DNA from: Candidatus Vogelbacteria bacterium CG10_big_fil_rev_8_21_14_0_10_51_16
GTDB taxonomy: Bacteria; Patescibacteriota; Minisyncoccia; Phycocordibacterales; JACRKE01
Reading direction: 5' to 3'
Length of the DNA stretch: 12,528 nucleotides
Assembly: GCA_002774795.1 (NCBI GenBank)
Contig: PCYI01000006.1
Span: forward strand, 77,082-89,609
The position numbers and the translations under genes were made by a program. Numbering within the stretch: position 1 is the stretch's first letter; each line of letters opens with the position of its first letter. A model generated the notes under the pieces. That model searched no databases. It was given only the letters and a program-made list of their open reading frames with translations, and had not been told where the DNA came from. Positions 1-5,446 of the stretch are shown here, piece by piece.

Positions 1-10
1 CCCACCCTAG

Positions 11-127
11 CCCTCCTTACAGGAGCTGTACACCTTTTCGAGCTTTTCCTTCGAGTACTCGGAAAACCTCTGAAAAGGTCTTGCAACTTGGGTCCCTGTC
101 CCAAGTCTCACCCTGGCCAGGGGAGGG
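11..127. other. Cluster of nested complementary segments; possible structured RNA
   Basis: No convincing gene lies at the left edge. Five mutually compatible pairings are visible. CCCTCC (11-16) pairs with GGAGGG (122-127) and closes the unit. TACAG (18-22) pairs with CTGTA (26-30). ACCTTTTC (32-39) pairs with GAAAAGGT (72-79) and encloses TTTTCC (44-49) with GGAAAA (61-66). ACTTGGG (86-92) pairs with CCCAAGT (100-106). Together they describe a multibranched fold on either strand. I do not recognise a known RNA family. The alternative is coding: plus frame 1 is open from the window edge to a TAA at 130-132, and one minus frame is also open here but lacks a good start. A gene tail therefore cannot be excluded. 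Confidence 0.25.
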
Positions 128-177
128 AATAAATCAGAATTTCGTAATTCACAATCTTTTTAGGGACAAAGTTGGAC

Positions 178-209
178 AAAAGCAAGGCGGTCGGGGATAC
201 CGGCCGCCT
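178..209 (-). terminator. Rho-independent terminator of the receiver-like gene
   Basis: A 10-bp stem with one G-T pair (185-194 with 200-209) and a 5-base loop. Read on the minus strand it is followed by TTTT (178-181). It lies about 40 bases past the stop codon of the minus-strand gene ending at 248, as expected for its terminator. Confidence 0.65.
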
Positions 210-247
210 AGAGCAGGGTGGGATAATCGATTGTCGTTGTCGTAGAC

Positions 248-904
248 TCAATCCTCACGAGGGGCGCGCCACGGGCGTCCACCGAAGCCCCGGAAGGAGC
301 TCGCGGAAAAACCCCAGAGCATCTGCAGGAGCTTGGCTCCTTGTCGGAGAAATGGGTCTGGCACGCGAAGCATCATCTCCAGTATCGGCCGGCGCTCGCG
401 GTGGGTGCTCGGGAGTCCCGCGAGCAGGTCGTCGAGCACATCGTGGTAGGCCCTCTCCTCAAGCGACTCGAAGCGCACCTCCACGTTGGGAAACCAGAAG
501 GGGATGAGGTGGCGGAGCTGTTCCGCGAAGTGAGTACTGCTTTGCGTGACGAGCCACGCGTCCGCGCCATAGTCACGGCAGTTTGCAATCCTGTGGTCGG
601 ACGATGAAAAGATGCACACAAATGGCTGCAAAGGCAGGGCCTGGCGGACCTCTTCACAGAACAGAGACAGCTTACTCAATGTGTAGCAGACACTGGATGG
701 GCTTACGATGAGGACACTCGGTTTGAGACGTGCTATTTCTGCGACCAGCTCAGCTCTGCGCCCTGTCGCTGTTCCAGTCCCCGTGGCGCCTGTCTCTATC
801 AACAAGTCTACCCGCACTTGCTCGTCGAACCACATCCGCAATGTGTCGGCGAGGATTTCGCCCCCGACCTCCGAGTTGTGTACGACAAGAATCTTGATAG
901 GCAC
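248..904 (-). CDS. Degenerate receiver-like (pseudo-REC) protein of unknown function
   Basis: 218 aa starting at GTG 904-902. I chose this start because a full AAAGGAGG lies 5 bases upstream; the longer frame from 946 would place that Shine-Dalgarno inside the gene. The first ~135 residues look like an alpha/beta receiver fold: strand IKILVV, helix, strand SVLIVSPSS, strand FVCIFSSS, then a GADAWLVT segment. The residues that make a receiver phosphorylatable are not where expected: the acidic pair after strand 1 is HN, the phosphoacceptor position is serine, and the late lysine position is V-T. A helical C-terminal part of ~80 residues (with EERAYHDVLDDLLAGL) has no family I recognise. If the fold call is right, it is a phosphorylation-independent signalling or scaffolding protein. 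It has its own promoter and terminator. The receiver assignment is inference from pattern only. Confidence 0.7.
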   Translation of the reverse strand: MPIKILVVHNSEVGGEILADTLRMWFDEQVRVDLLIETGATGTGTATGRRAELVAEIARLKPSVLIVSPSSVCYTLSKLSLFCEEVRQALPLQPFVCIFSSSDHRIANCRDYGADAWLVTQSSTHFAEQLRHLIPFWFPNVEVRFESLEERAYHDVLDDLLAGLPSTHRERRPILEMMLRVPDPFLRQGAKLLQMLWGFSASSFRGFGGRPWRAPRED

Positions 905-909
905 GACGG

Positions 910-917
910 CCTCCTTT
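910..917 (-). promoter_or_regulatory. Strong Shine-Dalgarno that fixes a GTG start
   Basis: AAAGGAGG on the minus strand, 5 bases before GTG at 904. It decides the start of the receiver-like gene and contrasts with the housekeeping genes of this window, which have no such site. Confidence 0.8.
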
Positions 918-950
918 CTTTTCCTCTGTTTCGAGTACAAGTCCACAGGG

Positions 951-979
951 AGCTTATCTGTTCACCGTGAGGCTGTCAA
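951..979 (-). promoter_or_regulatory. Sigma-70-type promoter of the receiver-like gene
   Basis: On the minus strand a perfect -35 TTGACA (979-974) is followed after 17 bases by TAAGCT (956-951), a weak -10. The predicted transcription start is near 944, giving a leader of about 40 bases that contains the Shine-Dalgarno. Confidence 0.5.
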
Positions 980-990
980 CATTCCGCAGG

Positions 991-1018
991 TTTGATGGGC
1001 GAGGCTTTGTGTTATACT
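991..1018 (+). promoter_or_regulatory. Extended -10 promoter giving a leaderless RNase HI transcript
   Basis: TATACT (1013-1018) is preceded by TGT, an extended -10. TTTGAT (991-996) lies 16 bases upstream as a poor -35. The ATG at 1026 begins 8 bases after the hexamer, where transcription would start, so the mRNA is probably leaderless. The same geometry recurs at 8583-8596. Confidence 0.6.
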
Positions 1019-1025
1019 TTCTAGC

Positions 1026-1454
1026 ATGCAGGATAAACTAATCATCTACACCGACGGGGCTTCAAGGAACAACCCGGGCGAGGCGGGGGCGGGCGCTTAT
1101 ATCACCGACGAGCATGGGCGGGTGCTTAAGGAGTGCACCAAGTATCTGGGGGTGGCCACCAACAACTTTGCCGAGTACGAGGCCATTATCCTCGGACTTG
1201 CGGAGGCCAAAAAGCTACTTGGGGAAAAGAAGGCCAAAGAGGCCGAGGTGGAGGTACGCATGGACTCGGAGCTCGCCCAGCGCCAACTTACCGGTATTTA
1301 CCAGGTAAAAGAGGAGACCCTATGGCCACAATTTATGAGGATATGGAACTTACGCGTGGCCGCTTTTCGAAGCGTAAAGTTTGTGCATGTGCGTCGAGAG
1401 TTTAACAAAGAGGCCGACCGGCTATCGAACGAAGCGATTGATGGACATAAATAG
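1026..1454 (+). CDS. rnhA: Ribonuclease HI
   Basis: 142 aa. Cytoplasmic endonuclease that cleaves the RNA strand of RNA-DNA hybrids (R-loops, lagging-strand primers). The whole RNase H fold is visible. YTDGAS carries catalytic D10. TNNFAEYEAI carries E50. MDSELAQRQL carries D80. HVRREFNKEADRLSNEA carries H121 and the last acidic residue D131. The substrate-handling strand and helix around GIYQVKE are intact. Length is close to the family norm (about 130-155 aa). The late motif, with its R-E-x-N-K-x-A-D spacing, resembles the short RNase HI subfamily of Gram-positives and archaea more than the E. coli enzyme. No ribosome binding site precedes the ATG, and the promoter predicts a leaderless mRNA. 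The next gene starts 20 bases after the stop, so the two are probably co-transcribed. Confidence 0.95.
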   Translation: MQDKLIIYTDGASRNNPGEAGAGAYITDEHGRVLKECTKYLGVATNNFAEYEAIILGLAEAKKLLGEKKAKEAEVEVRMDSELAQRQLTGIYQVKEETLWPQFMRIWNLRVAAFRSVKFVHVRREFNKEADRLSNEAIDGHK

Positions 1455-1474
1455 CAGACACAACATTAAATAGT

Positions 1475-2215
1475 ATGGGAATAGTTGATATGTTTATGGG
1501 CGGCAAGCAGAAGGAGGCCCACTCTCCAGAAGAGGAGGCAAAGAGGCAAGAGGGCAGCCGTCTGCTCAATATGCGTTTTGCCGACATCGACGAGCCGGAC
1601 ACTCTTGTAAAAAAGGTCGCCTTAGGCGTGCTTGGGCAGGATGAGGACGCCGATCTTCCCATGGACCGAGCGCGTTCTTTTTTGGATGTCCATAAGATTC
1701 TCGAGGCCATCAATATCTATCGCGAGATGTATCTGCGGACAGCAAATGAGGCTTTGCACACGGAGTTGTTGCGTCGTATTCCGCAAACGGCGGCCGGCGT
1801 GCGTCATCCGGAGTTCGACCTGCGGGCACACACCGAGCGCATTATGCGCGACTATAAGGCGCGCTTATTAACGATGAGTTTTGCCGATGTGGCTGATCTG
1901 AAGACCTTTTATGAAAAAATCTGGGTGACCCCACTCCTCAGTAGTGAAGATGTTCGTGGTAGGGTCGATTTGACCAAGATACGCACTCAAGACAGCGGAG
2001 CAGTCGTCGAGGCAGTGCGTGCCTACGAGCAATCAGTGGGGCGTGGCGACTTGTTACAGGAACAAGCGCGCTATTTGCGGGCGATTACTCAATCAGGTCA
2101 AGGGCTCCATAATCAAGCAGAGGATGTCCGTTTTCAGGCTAAGCGCTTGGTAAAGAAAAAGATGATGATGAAAAGTAGCACTGGTTTTACCAAGGACACC
2201 ATGCCCCGCAGATAA
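1475..2215 (+). CDS. Unknown protein with an internal ~100-residue duplication
   Basis: 246 aa, no family recognised. It looks soluble and helical, with no signal peptide or membrane segment, an acidic N-terminus (PEEEAKRQE) and a basic tail (KRLVKKKMMMK). Two copies of one unit are visible. RLLNMRFADIDEPDTLVKKV (residues 29-48) matches RLLTMSFADVADLKTFYEKI (130-149). KILEAINIYRE (74-84) matches AVVEAVRAYEQ (176-186), and both are followed about 15 residues later by an L-R-x-I. The copies are offset by 101-102 residues throughout, which points to a tandem duplication of a whole helical domain. It lies 20 bases downstream of the RNase HI gene with no visible promoter or Shine-Dalgarno between them, so they probably form an operon. 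Function unknown. Confidence 0.85.
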   Translation: MGIVDMFMGGKQKEAHSPEEEAKRQEGSRLLNMRFADIDEPDTLVKKVALGVLGQDEDADLPMDRARSFLDVHKILEAINIYREMYLRTANEALHTELLRRIPQTAAGVRHPEFDLRAHTERIMRDYKARLLTMSFADVADLKTFYEKIWVTPLLSSEDVRGRVDLTKIRTQDSGAVVEAVRAYEQSVGRGDLLQEQARYLRAITQSGQGLHNQAEDVRFQAKRLVKKKMMMKSSTGFTKDTMPRR

Positions 2216-2233
2216 TCATCAGACTTCTAGTCT

Positions 2234-2668
2234 TTAATATTGCAATTTTTCTCGCGCCAAAGTGAAAAGGGTTTTGAGCTTTACCCGGGCAAGGAGTACG
2301 GCACCTCCAAGAAGGTCAAAAAGCAAATCAAAGATGGTGTCTAGATGAGTGCCTATGCCCATGTATTTCGCATAGAGTGGAAAGGCGGAGGTGTTGCCGA
2401 AACTACCCCACCATTCCGCCATTTCCCAAAGCAGTCCAACTACGAGAACCACCGCGAGGATAGCGAGCGTTGTGCGCAGGTGGGGGATAGCAGTGAGGAC
2501 AAACCAAGTGACCACCATTCCGCCCAGAAAATGTAAGAGCTTGTCGAACCAGATGGTCGTAATATGGAGCTCAAAACCGACCCCGCCTACGGCAGACGCA
2601 CCGAAAAGCAGAAAGCCGGCGAGAATCGGTAGCCAGGGTTTTTCTAAAAAAGGTGATAGTTTGTGCAT
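2234..2668 (-). CDS. Small multi-pass membrane protein, DUF2238/YjdF-like
   Basis: 144 aa from ATG 2668; a TTG at 2695 is a less likely start, and neither has a Shine-Dalgarno. Four hydrophobic segments are visible: about residues 12-31 (LPILAGFLLFGAS), 43-60 (LLHFLGGMVVTWFVL), 68-82 (LAILAVVLVVGLLWE) and 113-128 (FDLLFDLLGGAVLL). The pattern D-K-L-L-H-F, then W-E-M-A-E-W, then D-T-I-F-D-L-L-F-D-L-L-G is typical of the DUF2238/YjdF and VanZ-like group of small inner-membrane proteins, with conserved acidic and His residues within the membrane. Biochemical role unknown. It converges on the 246-aa gene with 18 bases between stops. A short inverted repeat (AGACT/AGTCT, 2221-2233) in that gap could act as a weak shared terminator. 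Confidence 0.8.
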   Translation of the reverse strand: MHKLSPFLEKPWLPILAGFLLFGASAVGGVGFELHITTIWFDKLLHFLGGMVVTWFVLTAIPHLRTTLAILAVVLVVGLLWEMAEWWGSFGNTSAFPLYAKYMGIGTHLDTIFDLLFDLLGGAVLLARVKLKTLFTLAREKLQY

Positions 2669-2731
2669 TTGTGGTGGATAACTAAGTGGACACAATCAGA
2701 AAAGGGGAGCATGCTGATTGTAGCATAGAAT

Positions 2732-2740
2732 AGGAGGTGA
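2732..2740 (+). promoter_or_regulatory. Near-perfect Shine-Dalgarno before a small ORF
   Basis: AGGAGGTGA is fully complementary to the usual 16S 3' end and sits at good spacing (GGAGG to ATG 7 bases) before the ATG at 2745. It is the main reason to call the 60-codon ORF. Confidence 0.6.
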
Positions 2741-2744
2741 CCCC

Positions 2745-2927
2745 ATGATTAGTATTCTCAACATAAGAGACGAAAATGACGACCCTATCCCAGGGCCGTC
2801 AGGGGAGTCTCTTTGCCAGGCAAGCGAACCTGGTCGGGAAATGCAACCGAAGTGGAAGGTCATCGCCGATGGGGTGGAGGGTTGCTCCGAGCACCCTTAC
2901 ACCACCACGACGCCCGACCAGCGTTAA
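2745..2927 (+). CDS. Small hypothetical protein with a strong ribosome binding site
   Basis: 60 aa, no family recognised. The peptide is polar, with no membrane segment or signal. It has an acidic N-terminal part (RDENDD), a Pro/Gly turn (PIPGPSG), a WKVIADG stretch around residues 37-43, two cysteines (24 and 47) and a Thr-rich end (TTTT at 54-57). Support comes mostly from the perfect Shine-Dalgarno 4 bases upstream. A TAGAAT at 2726-2731 could be a -10, but transcription starting from it would cut into the Shine-Dalgarno, so the promoter is unclear. The TAA lies inside the loop of a hairpin. The region is rich in hairpin potential (for example GGGT...ACCC around 2879-2896), so a structured RNA rather than a coding gene remains possible. 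Confidence 0.45.
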   Translation: MISILNIRDENDDPIPGPSGESLCQASEPGREMQPKWKVIADGVEGCSEHPYTTTTPDQR

Positions 2928-3006
2928 CCGCTGGCCACCGCCCCCTTAAAGAGGGGAAACAGCCGAGGCAAGCGTTAGGGCCCCCGCCCTTTCGCCCCTC
3001 GGCTTT
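2918..3006 (+). terminator. Three successive hairpins ending in a terminator-like stem
   Basis: CCAGCG (2918-2923) pairs with CGCTGG (2929-2934). CCCCT (2942-2946) pairs with AGGGG (2952-2956). AGCCGAGG (2961-2968) pairs with CCTCGGCT (2997-3004) and encloses AGGGC/GCCCT (2977-2981, 2986-2990). The last stem is followed by only a short T run, so termination is plausible but not strong. Confidence 0.4.
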
Positions 3007-3026
3007 CGTAATGCGCAAATACCATT

Positions 3027-3046
3027 GAAAAATGATAACATTTTTC
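3027..3046. repeat. AT-rich perfect inverted repeat
   Basis: GAAAAATG (3027-3034) and CATTTTTC (3039-3046) are perfect arms around a 4-base loop. The repeat lies about 36 bases before the -35 of the next promoter. It could be an operator or a weak terminator. Confidence 0.35.
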
Positions 3047-3081
3047 TAAAAAACCGTAACATATTTTGTCGTTTTGGAAAC

Positions 3082-3109
3082 TTTACATACTGGGGAACAG
3101 GCCTATAAT
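3082..3109 (+). promoter_or_regulatory. Consensus promoter upstream of the DUF7282-like gene
   Basis: TTTACA (3082-3087), 16 bases, then a perfect TATAAT (3104-3109). Transcription would start near 3116, giving a leader of about 66 bases. A second -10-like TAGAAT (3171-3176) lies just before the ATG at 3183 and could give a near-leaderless transcript. Confidence 0.65.
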
Positions 3110-3182
3110 GGCGAAATTAGCAATATTTATGAGGCTTAGTCATTCTTGCACCAATGACCCCTCTTTTAATTAGAATAGATTT

Positions 3183-3761
3183 ATGAATGGCATGAGCGAA
3201 ACAAATAAAGTCGTTTTGGCGGCGGTGCTTGGGATTATAATTGGTTTTGGGTTTGGGCGATTCACTACGGAACGCAATGCTACAGAGCTCGAAGAGGCCG
3301 AAGAAGTAGGCGAAGAGATGGGTGCTCCTTCTCCAAATGAGTCGACGGCTGAGACGAACGATATTATTTCCGCAACAGATAGTGATATGGTTGTGCAAGA
3401 TAGCAATGGTGCGGTGGTGACAACAGTCTCCCAAGAGACGAGTGTTACAAGCGCGGTCACCGCTCTCGACCAGTCGGCCGGCATGTCTGTGAAGACCCTG
3501 GTCAGCATGGACCGCCGCGGATGGGTGGTCGTACATGAGCAGACTAATGGCGTGCCGGCTCGCATCTTGGGGGCTAAGCCATACGGTCCGGCCACCGGAG
3601 AGGTTAGGGTCAATTTGCTTAGGGGCACTAAGGCGGGGAGTGTCTACTATGTCATGTTGCATAGTGACGATGGTGATATTGAAGATTTTAGTCTCTCGCG
3701 TGACTTACCGCTTTTGGGAGCAAACGGTATGCCCATCATGGTGATGTTTAAGGCGCTGTAG
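3183..3761 (+). CDS. Membrane-anchored DUF7282-like surface protein
   Basis: 192 aa. Residues 10-27 (VVLAAVLGIIIGFGFGRF) form a single N-terminal membrane anchor with no lipobox cysteine. Residues 30-95 are a Glu-, Ser- and Thr-rich linker. From about residue 101 to the end is a beta-rich domain with GWVVVHEQ, a glycine/proline-rich middle (ILGAKPYGPATGEVRVNL) and YYVMLHSDDGD. This pattern matches the DUF7282 family found on archaeal and CPR surface proteins. The domain would face outward. No enzymatic residues stand out; a structural or adhesion role is inference. The ATG at 3183 has no Shine-Dalgarno, and an in-frame ATG at 3192 is an alternative. It converges on rpmB across a bidirectional terminator. 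Confidence 0.85.
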   Translation: MNGMSETNKVVLAAVLGIIIGFGFGRFTTERNATELEEAEEVGEEMGAPSPNESTAETNDIISATDSDMVVQDSNGAVVTTVSQETSVTSAVTALDQSAGMSVKTLVSMDRRGWVVVHEQTNGVPARILGAKPYGPATGEVRVNLLRGTKAGSVYYVMLHSDDGDIEDFSLSRDLPLLGANGMPIMVMFKAL

Positions 3762-3770
3762 TTACGGGCA

Positions 3771-3821
3771 GCCCCGACGCTTTGGTCGGGGCCCCGACCT
3801 CGCTTGAGGCGAGCGTCGGGG
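3771..3821. repeat. Pair of CCCCGAC hairpins (REP-like)
   Basis: GCCCCGAC (3771-3778) pairs with GTCGGGGC (3785-3792). Then CCCCGACCTCGC (3792-3803) pairs with GCGAG and GTCGGGG (3809-3821) with one bulged base. A related CCCCGACG hairpin occurs at 6069-6122, so this is a dispersed element. It starts 10 bases after a stop codon and may help transcription end. Confidence 0.7.
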
Positions 3822-3864
3822 TAGGCAGTAGGAAGTAGGGCTCGAACTAGGGCGTAGGGCGTAG
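3822..3864 (+). repeat. TAGGNNN heptamer array, forward arm of pair 1
   Basis: Seven-base units TAGGCAG, TAGGAAG, TAGGGCT, a 5-base break, then TAGGGCG, TAGGGCG and a final TAG. Its inverted partner lies at 3946-3978, with the terminator between them. Confidence 0.75.
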
Positions 3865-3883
3865 AAAATTCAAAATGCAAAAC

Positions 3884-3919
3884 ACATACAAAAAGTCCCT
3901 TACGGGACTTTTTGTATGT
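3884..3919. terminator. Bidirectional terminator between convergent genes
   Basis: A perfect 16-bp stem (3884-3899 with 3904-3919) with a TTAC loop. GTCCC/GGGAC lies next to the loop. Five A/T pairs on each side supply a T run on both strands. It separates the DUF7282-like gene (plus) from rpmB (minus). Confidence 0.85.
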
Positions 3920-3945
3920 TGAAATCAAGAGGAGAATTTGTGTTC

Positions 3946-3978
3946 GCTACTGCCTACTTATTACTACTGCCGACTGCC
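3946..3978 (-). repeat. TAGGNNN heptamer array, reverse arm of pair 1
   Basis: On the minus strand the run reads as degenerate heptamers ending TAGGCAG TAG. It overlaps the 3' end of rpmB: the TAG of one heptamer (3956-3954) is the rpmB stop codon. Confidence 0.6.
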
Positions 3979-4175
3979 TTGATTTCAAGCTGCTTGTTCT
4001 TTCGCATACAAGTAGTGCATATCTTTACGCGAGCACCGTCTGGGCGCTTTGCCCACTGAAGATTGGGAAACTTGCGGCGCTTACCGATGGGCTGGTATTT
4101 GGTTGCACGAACATCGTTGCGGTAACCGCCGACCATAAGAGAACCTTTATTGCATGTGGGACAGATGCGAGACAT
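3954..4175 (-). CDS. rpmB: Large-subunit ribosomal protein bL28
   Basis: 73 aa from ATG 4175. An in-frame upstream start would add 12 residues with no homology to the family, so I chose MSRICPTC. bL28 is a small basic protein of the 50S subunit. Visible signatures are GGYRNDVRATKY (16-27), KFPNLQW (35-41) and RVKICTTC (49-56). CxxC at 5-8 and again at 53-56 make this a zinc-ribbon bL28 rather than the Cys-free form of E. coli. No Shine-Dalgarno is visible. Residues 63-73 (LEIKAVGSSNK) go beyond the usual end of short bL28 proteins and are encoded partly by the heptamer repeat. Part of that tail (3978-3988) is also a perfect 11-base inverted match to 3919-3929. Confidence 0.95.
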   Translation of the reverse strand: MSRICPTCNKGSLMVGGYRNDVRATKYQPIGKRRKFPNLQWAKRPDGARVKICTTCMRKNKQLEIKAVGSSNK

Positions 4176-4189
4176 AGTGTGTGAGGGCG

Positions 4190-4255
4190 TAGAGCTTAGG
4201 GTGTAGGGCATATTTTTTATTACTGTGCCCTGTGCCCTACGGCCTATGCCCTAGA
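4190..4255. repeat. Head-to-head TAGGNNN heptamer arrays, pair 2
   Basis: Forward units are TAGAGCT, TAGGGTG and TAGGGCA (4190-4210). After a T-rich centre, the reverse units read on the minus strand TAGGGCA, TAGGCCG, TAGGGCA and CAGGGCA (to 4224). GTAGGGCA (4203-4210) and TGCCCTAC (4233-4240) pair perfectly. It fills most of the space between the divergent rpmB and site-2 protease genes. Confidence 0.75.
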
Positions 4256-4286
4256 GTTTGGTTATGTTATCATGTGAAGAAGCAGT

Positions 4287-4895
4287 ATGCAAGGGATTGA
4301 TATTATATTTGCCATCGCCGTTCTCATTATGTCTGTCGTCATCCACGAGGTGTCGCATGGCTATGTTGCATATGCTTTGGGTGACCCCACCGCCAAGATG
4401 GCGGGGAGACTCACCTTAAACCCTATTCGGCACCTTGACCCAGTCGGGTCGATTCTGGTGCCACTTGTTACCAGTATCTTTGGCTTTACTTTTGGATGGG
4501 CGAAGCCGGTGCCATACAACCCGTATAACTTGCGAGTGGGGAAATGGGGTCCCGCTTACGTGGCGGCGGCGGGGCCACTCTCCAATCTGCTTGTTGCCAT
4601 TATTCTTGGATTGACGCTCCGTTTTGGATTGGTAGATGGGGCGGCGGCCAGCTTTCTCACTTTGATTGTTTTTATAAACATTCTTCTGGCCGTCTTCAAT
4701 CTTATCCCCATCCCGCCCTTAGACGGCTCTGGGGTTCTATTTGCTCTCCTCCCGTATCGCTTTCAGTATATAGAGAACTTCATGCGCCAGAACTTTCTTT
4801 TGCTCATAGTTCTTTTGATCTTCTTTGGTGGAAATTTGTTGGGCCTACTATCTGGCTTGGCTTTTCGCTTTATTACAGGCTTCCCGCTTTTTTAG
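4287..4895 (+). CDS. Site-2-type intramembrane zinc metalloprotease (M50 family)
   Basis: 202 aa membrane protein, typical length for the short M50B group lacking PDZ or CBS domains. It cleaves membrane proteins within the bilayer. Catalytic motif HEVSH at 20-24 supplies two zinc-binding His and the catalytic Glu; the third ligand is in PLDG (D146, 145-147 LDG). Other family signatures are NPIRHLDPVGS (45-55), GWAKPVPYN (70-78), AAGPLSN (94-100) and N138. At least five hydrophobic segments are visible (about 5-25, 54-70, 90-112, 122-142, 168-190). The substrate is unknown; in other bacteria such enzymes activate membrane-bound regulators. An extended -10 (TGT then TATCAT, 4268-4273) would give a very short leader, with only a weak GAAG before the ATG. 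Confidence 0.92.
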   Translation: MQGIDIIFAIAVLIMSVVIHEVSHGYVAYALGDPTAKMAGRLTLNPIRHLDPVGSILVPLVTSIFGFTFGWAKPVPYNPYNLRVGKWGPAYVAAAGPLSNLLVAIILGLTLRFGLVDGAAASFLTLIVFINILLAVFNLIPIPPLDGSGVLFALLPYRFQYIENFMRQNFLLLIVLLIFFGGNLLGLLSGLAFRFITGFPLF

Positions 4896-4906
4896 ATAGT
4901 ATATCC

Positions 4907-4935
4907 TTGCGCAAGTGCACCTGGTTTGCTATAGT
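4907..4935 (+). promoter_or_regulatory. Promoter of the rpsL-rpsG-fusA block
   Basis: TTGCGC (4907-4912), exactly 17 bases, then TATAGT (4930-4935) preceded by TGC, an extended -10. The predicted start is near 4942, so the rpsL leader of about 74 bases contains the pair 3 heptamer arrays. The -35 lies in the palindrome CTTGCGCAAG (4906-4915), a possible operator. Confidence 0.6.
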
Positions 4936-4950
4936 TTCATCCACGCAGAA

Positions 4951-5012
4951 TAGACGCTAGGCATTAGGAATTCCTACTTCCTACTTCCTATTCCTACTTC
5001 CTACTACCTATC
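4951..5012. repeat. Head-to-head TAGGNNN heptamer arrays, pair 3
   Basis: Forward units are TAGACGC, TAGGCAT and TAGGAAT. The polarity flips at the centre of the palindrome TAGGAATTCCTA (4965-4976). The reverse units, read on the minus strand, are TAGGTAG, TAGGAAG, TAGGAA (one base short), TAGGAAG, TAGGAAG and TAGGAAT. The array ends 3 bases before the rpsL start codon and lies within its predicted leader. Confidence 0.75.
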
Positions 5013-5015
5013 CCT

Positions 5016-5438
5016 ATGTCCACCATAAATCAACTTGTACGAAAGCCTCGTCAGAAAGTAAAAGTCAAAAGCCGCTCTGTGGCTTTGGGGCAGGGTTTTA
5101 ATGTACATAAAAACAAGCAGACCTACTACAATGCTCCCTTTAAGCGTGGAGTCTGCACGGTGGTAAAGACCACTACTCCAAAGAAACCAAACTCAGCCCT
5201 GCGTAAGATTGCTCGCGTGCGTCTTACTAACGGGATGGAGGTGACAGCCTATATTCCGGGCGAGGGTCATAATCTCCAAGAGCACTCGGTCGTGATGATC
5301 CGCGGAGGTCGCGTAAAAGACTTGCCCGGAGTCCGCTATCATATTGTCCGCGGGCGATACGACTCTGCCGGCCTCGAGAAACGTCGTCGTGGCCGCTCTA
5401 AGTACGGAGCCAAGCGACCAAAAGAATCGAAAAAGTAA
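5016..5438 (+). CDS. rpsL: Small-subunit ribosomal protein uS12
   Basis: 140 aa. uS12 lies at the decoding centre of the 30S subunit and monitors codon-anticodon pairing. Signatures are NQLVRKPR (5-12), TTTPKKPNSALRK (52-64), GEGHNLQEHS (82-91) and RGGRVKDLPGVRYH (96-109). K56 and K101 occupy the positions where changes cause streptomycin resistance in E. coli; both are wild type. D102 matches the aspartate that RimO methylthiolates. An extra segment around residues 22-40 between the N-terminus and KRGVC makes it longer than the 124-aa E. coli protein; a similar insertion is known in Gram-positive uS12. No Shine-Dalgarno: the heptamer array runs to 3 bases before the ATG. First gene of the translation block. 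Confidence 0.98.
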   Translation: MSTINQLVRKPRQKVKVKSRSVALGQGFNVHKNKQTYYNAPFKRGVCTVVKTTTPKKPNSALRKIARVRLTNGMEVTAYIPGEGHNLQEHSVVMIRGGRVKDLPGVRYHIVRGRYDSAGLEKRRRGRSKYGAKRPKESKK

Positions 5439-5446
5439 TAAACACA

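Noticed and set aside
172..507. 111-codon plus-strand frame at the left side
   Set aside because: It runs antisense through the terminator and the 3' half of the receiver-like gene and has no start signal; the protein is Arg/Gly/Ser-rich without pattern.
2667..2682. Third DnaA box near the membrane protein start
   Set aside because: The match is TTATCCACC, one base off the consensus, and stands alone.
3117..3662. 181-codon minus-strand frame across the DUF7282-like gene
   Set aside because: The plus-strand protein has a membrane anchor and a recognisable domain plus a consensus promoter; the minus frame has neither family pattern nor start signal.
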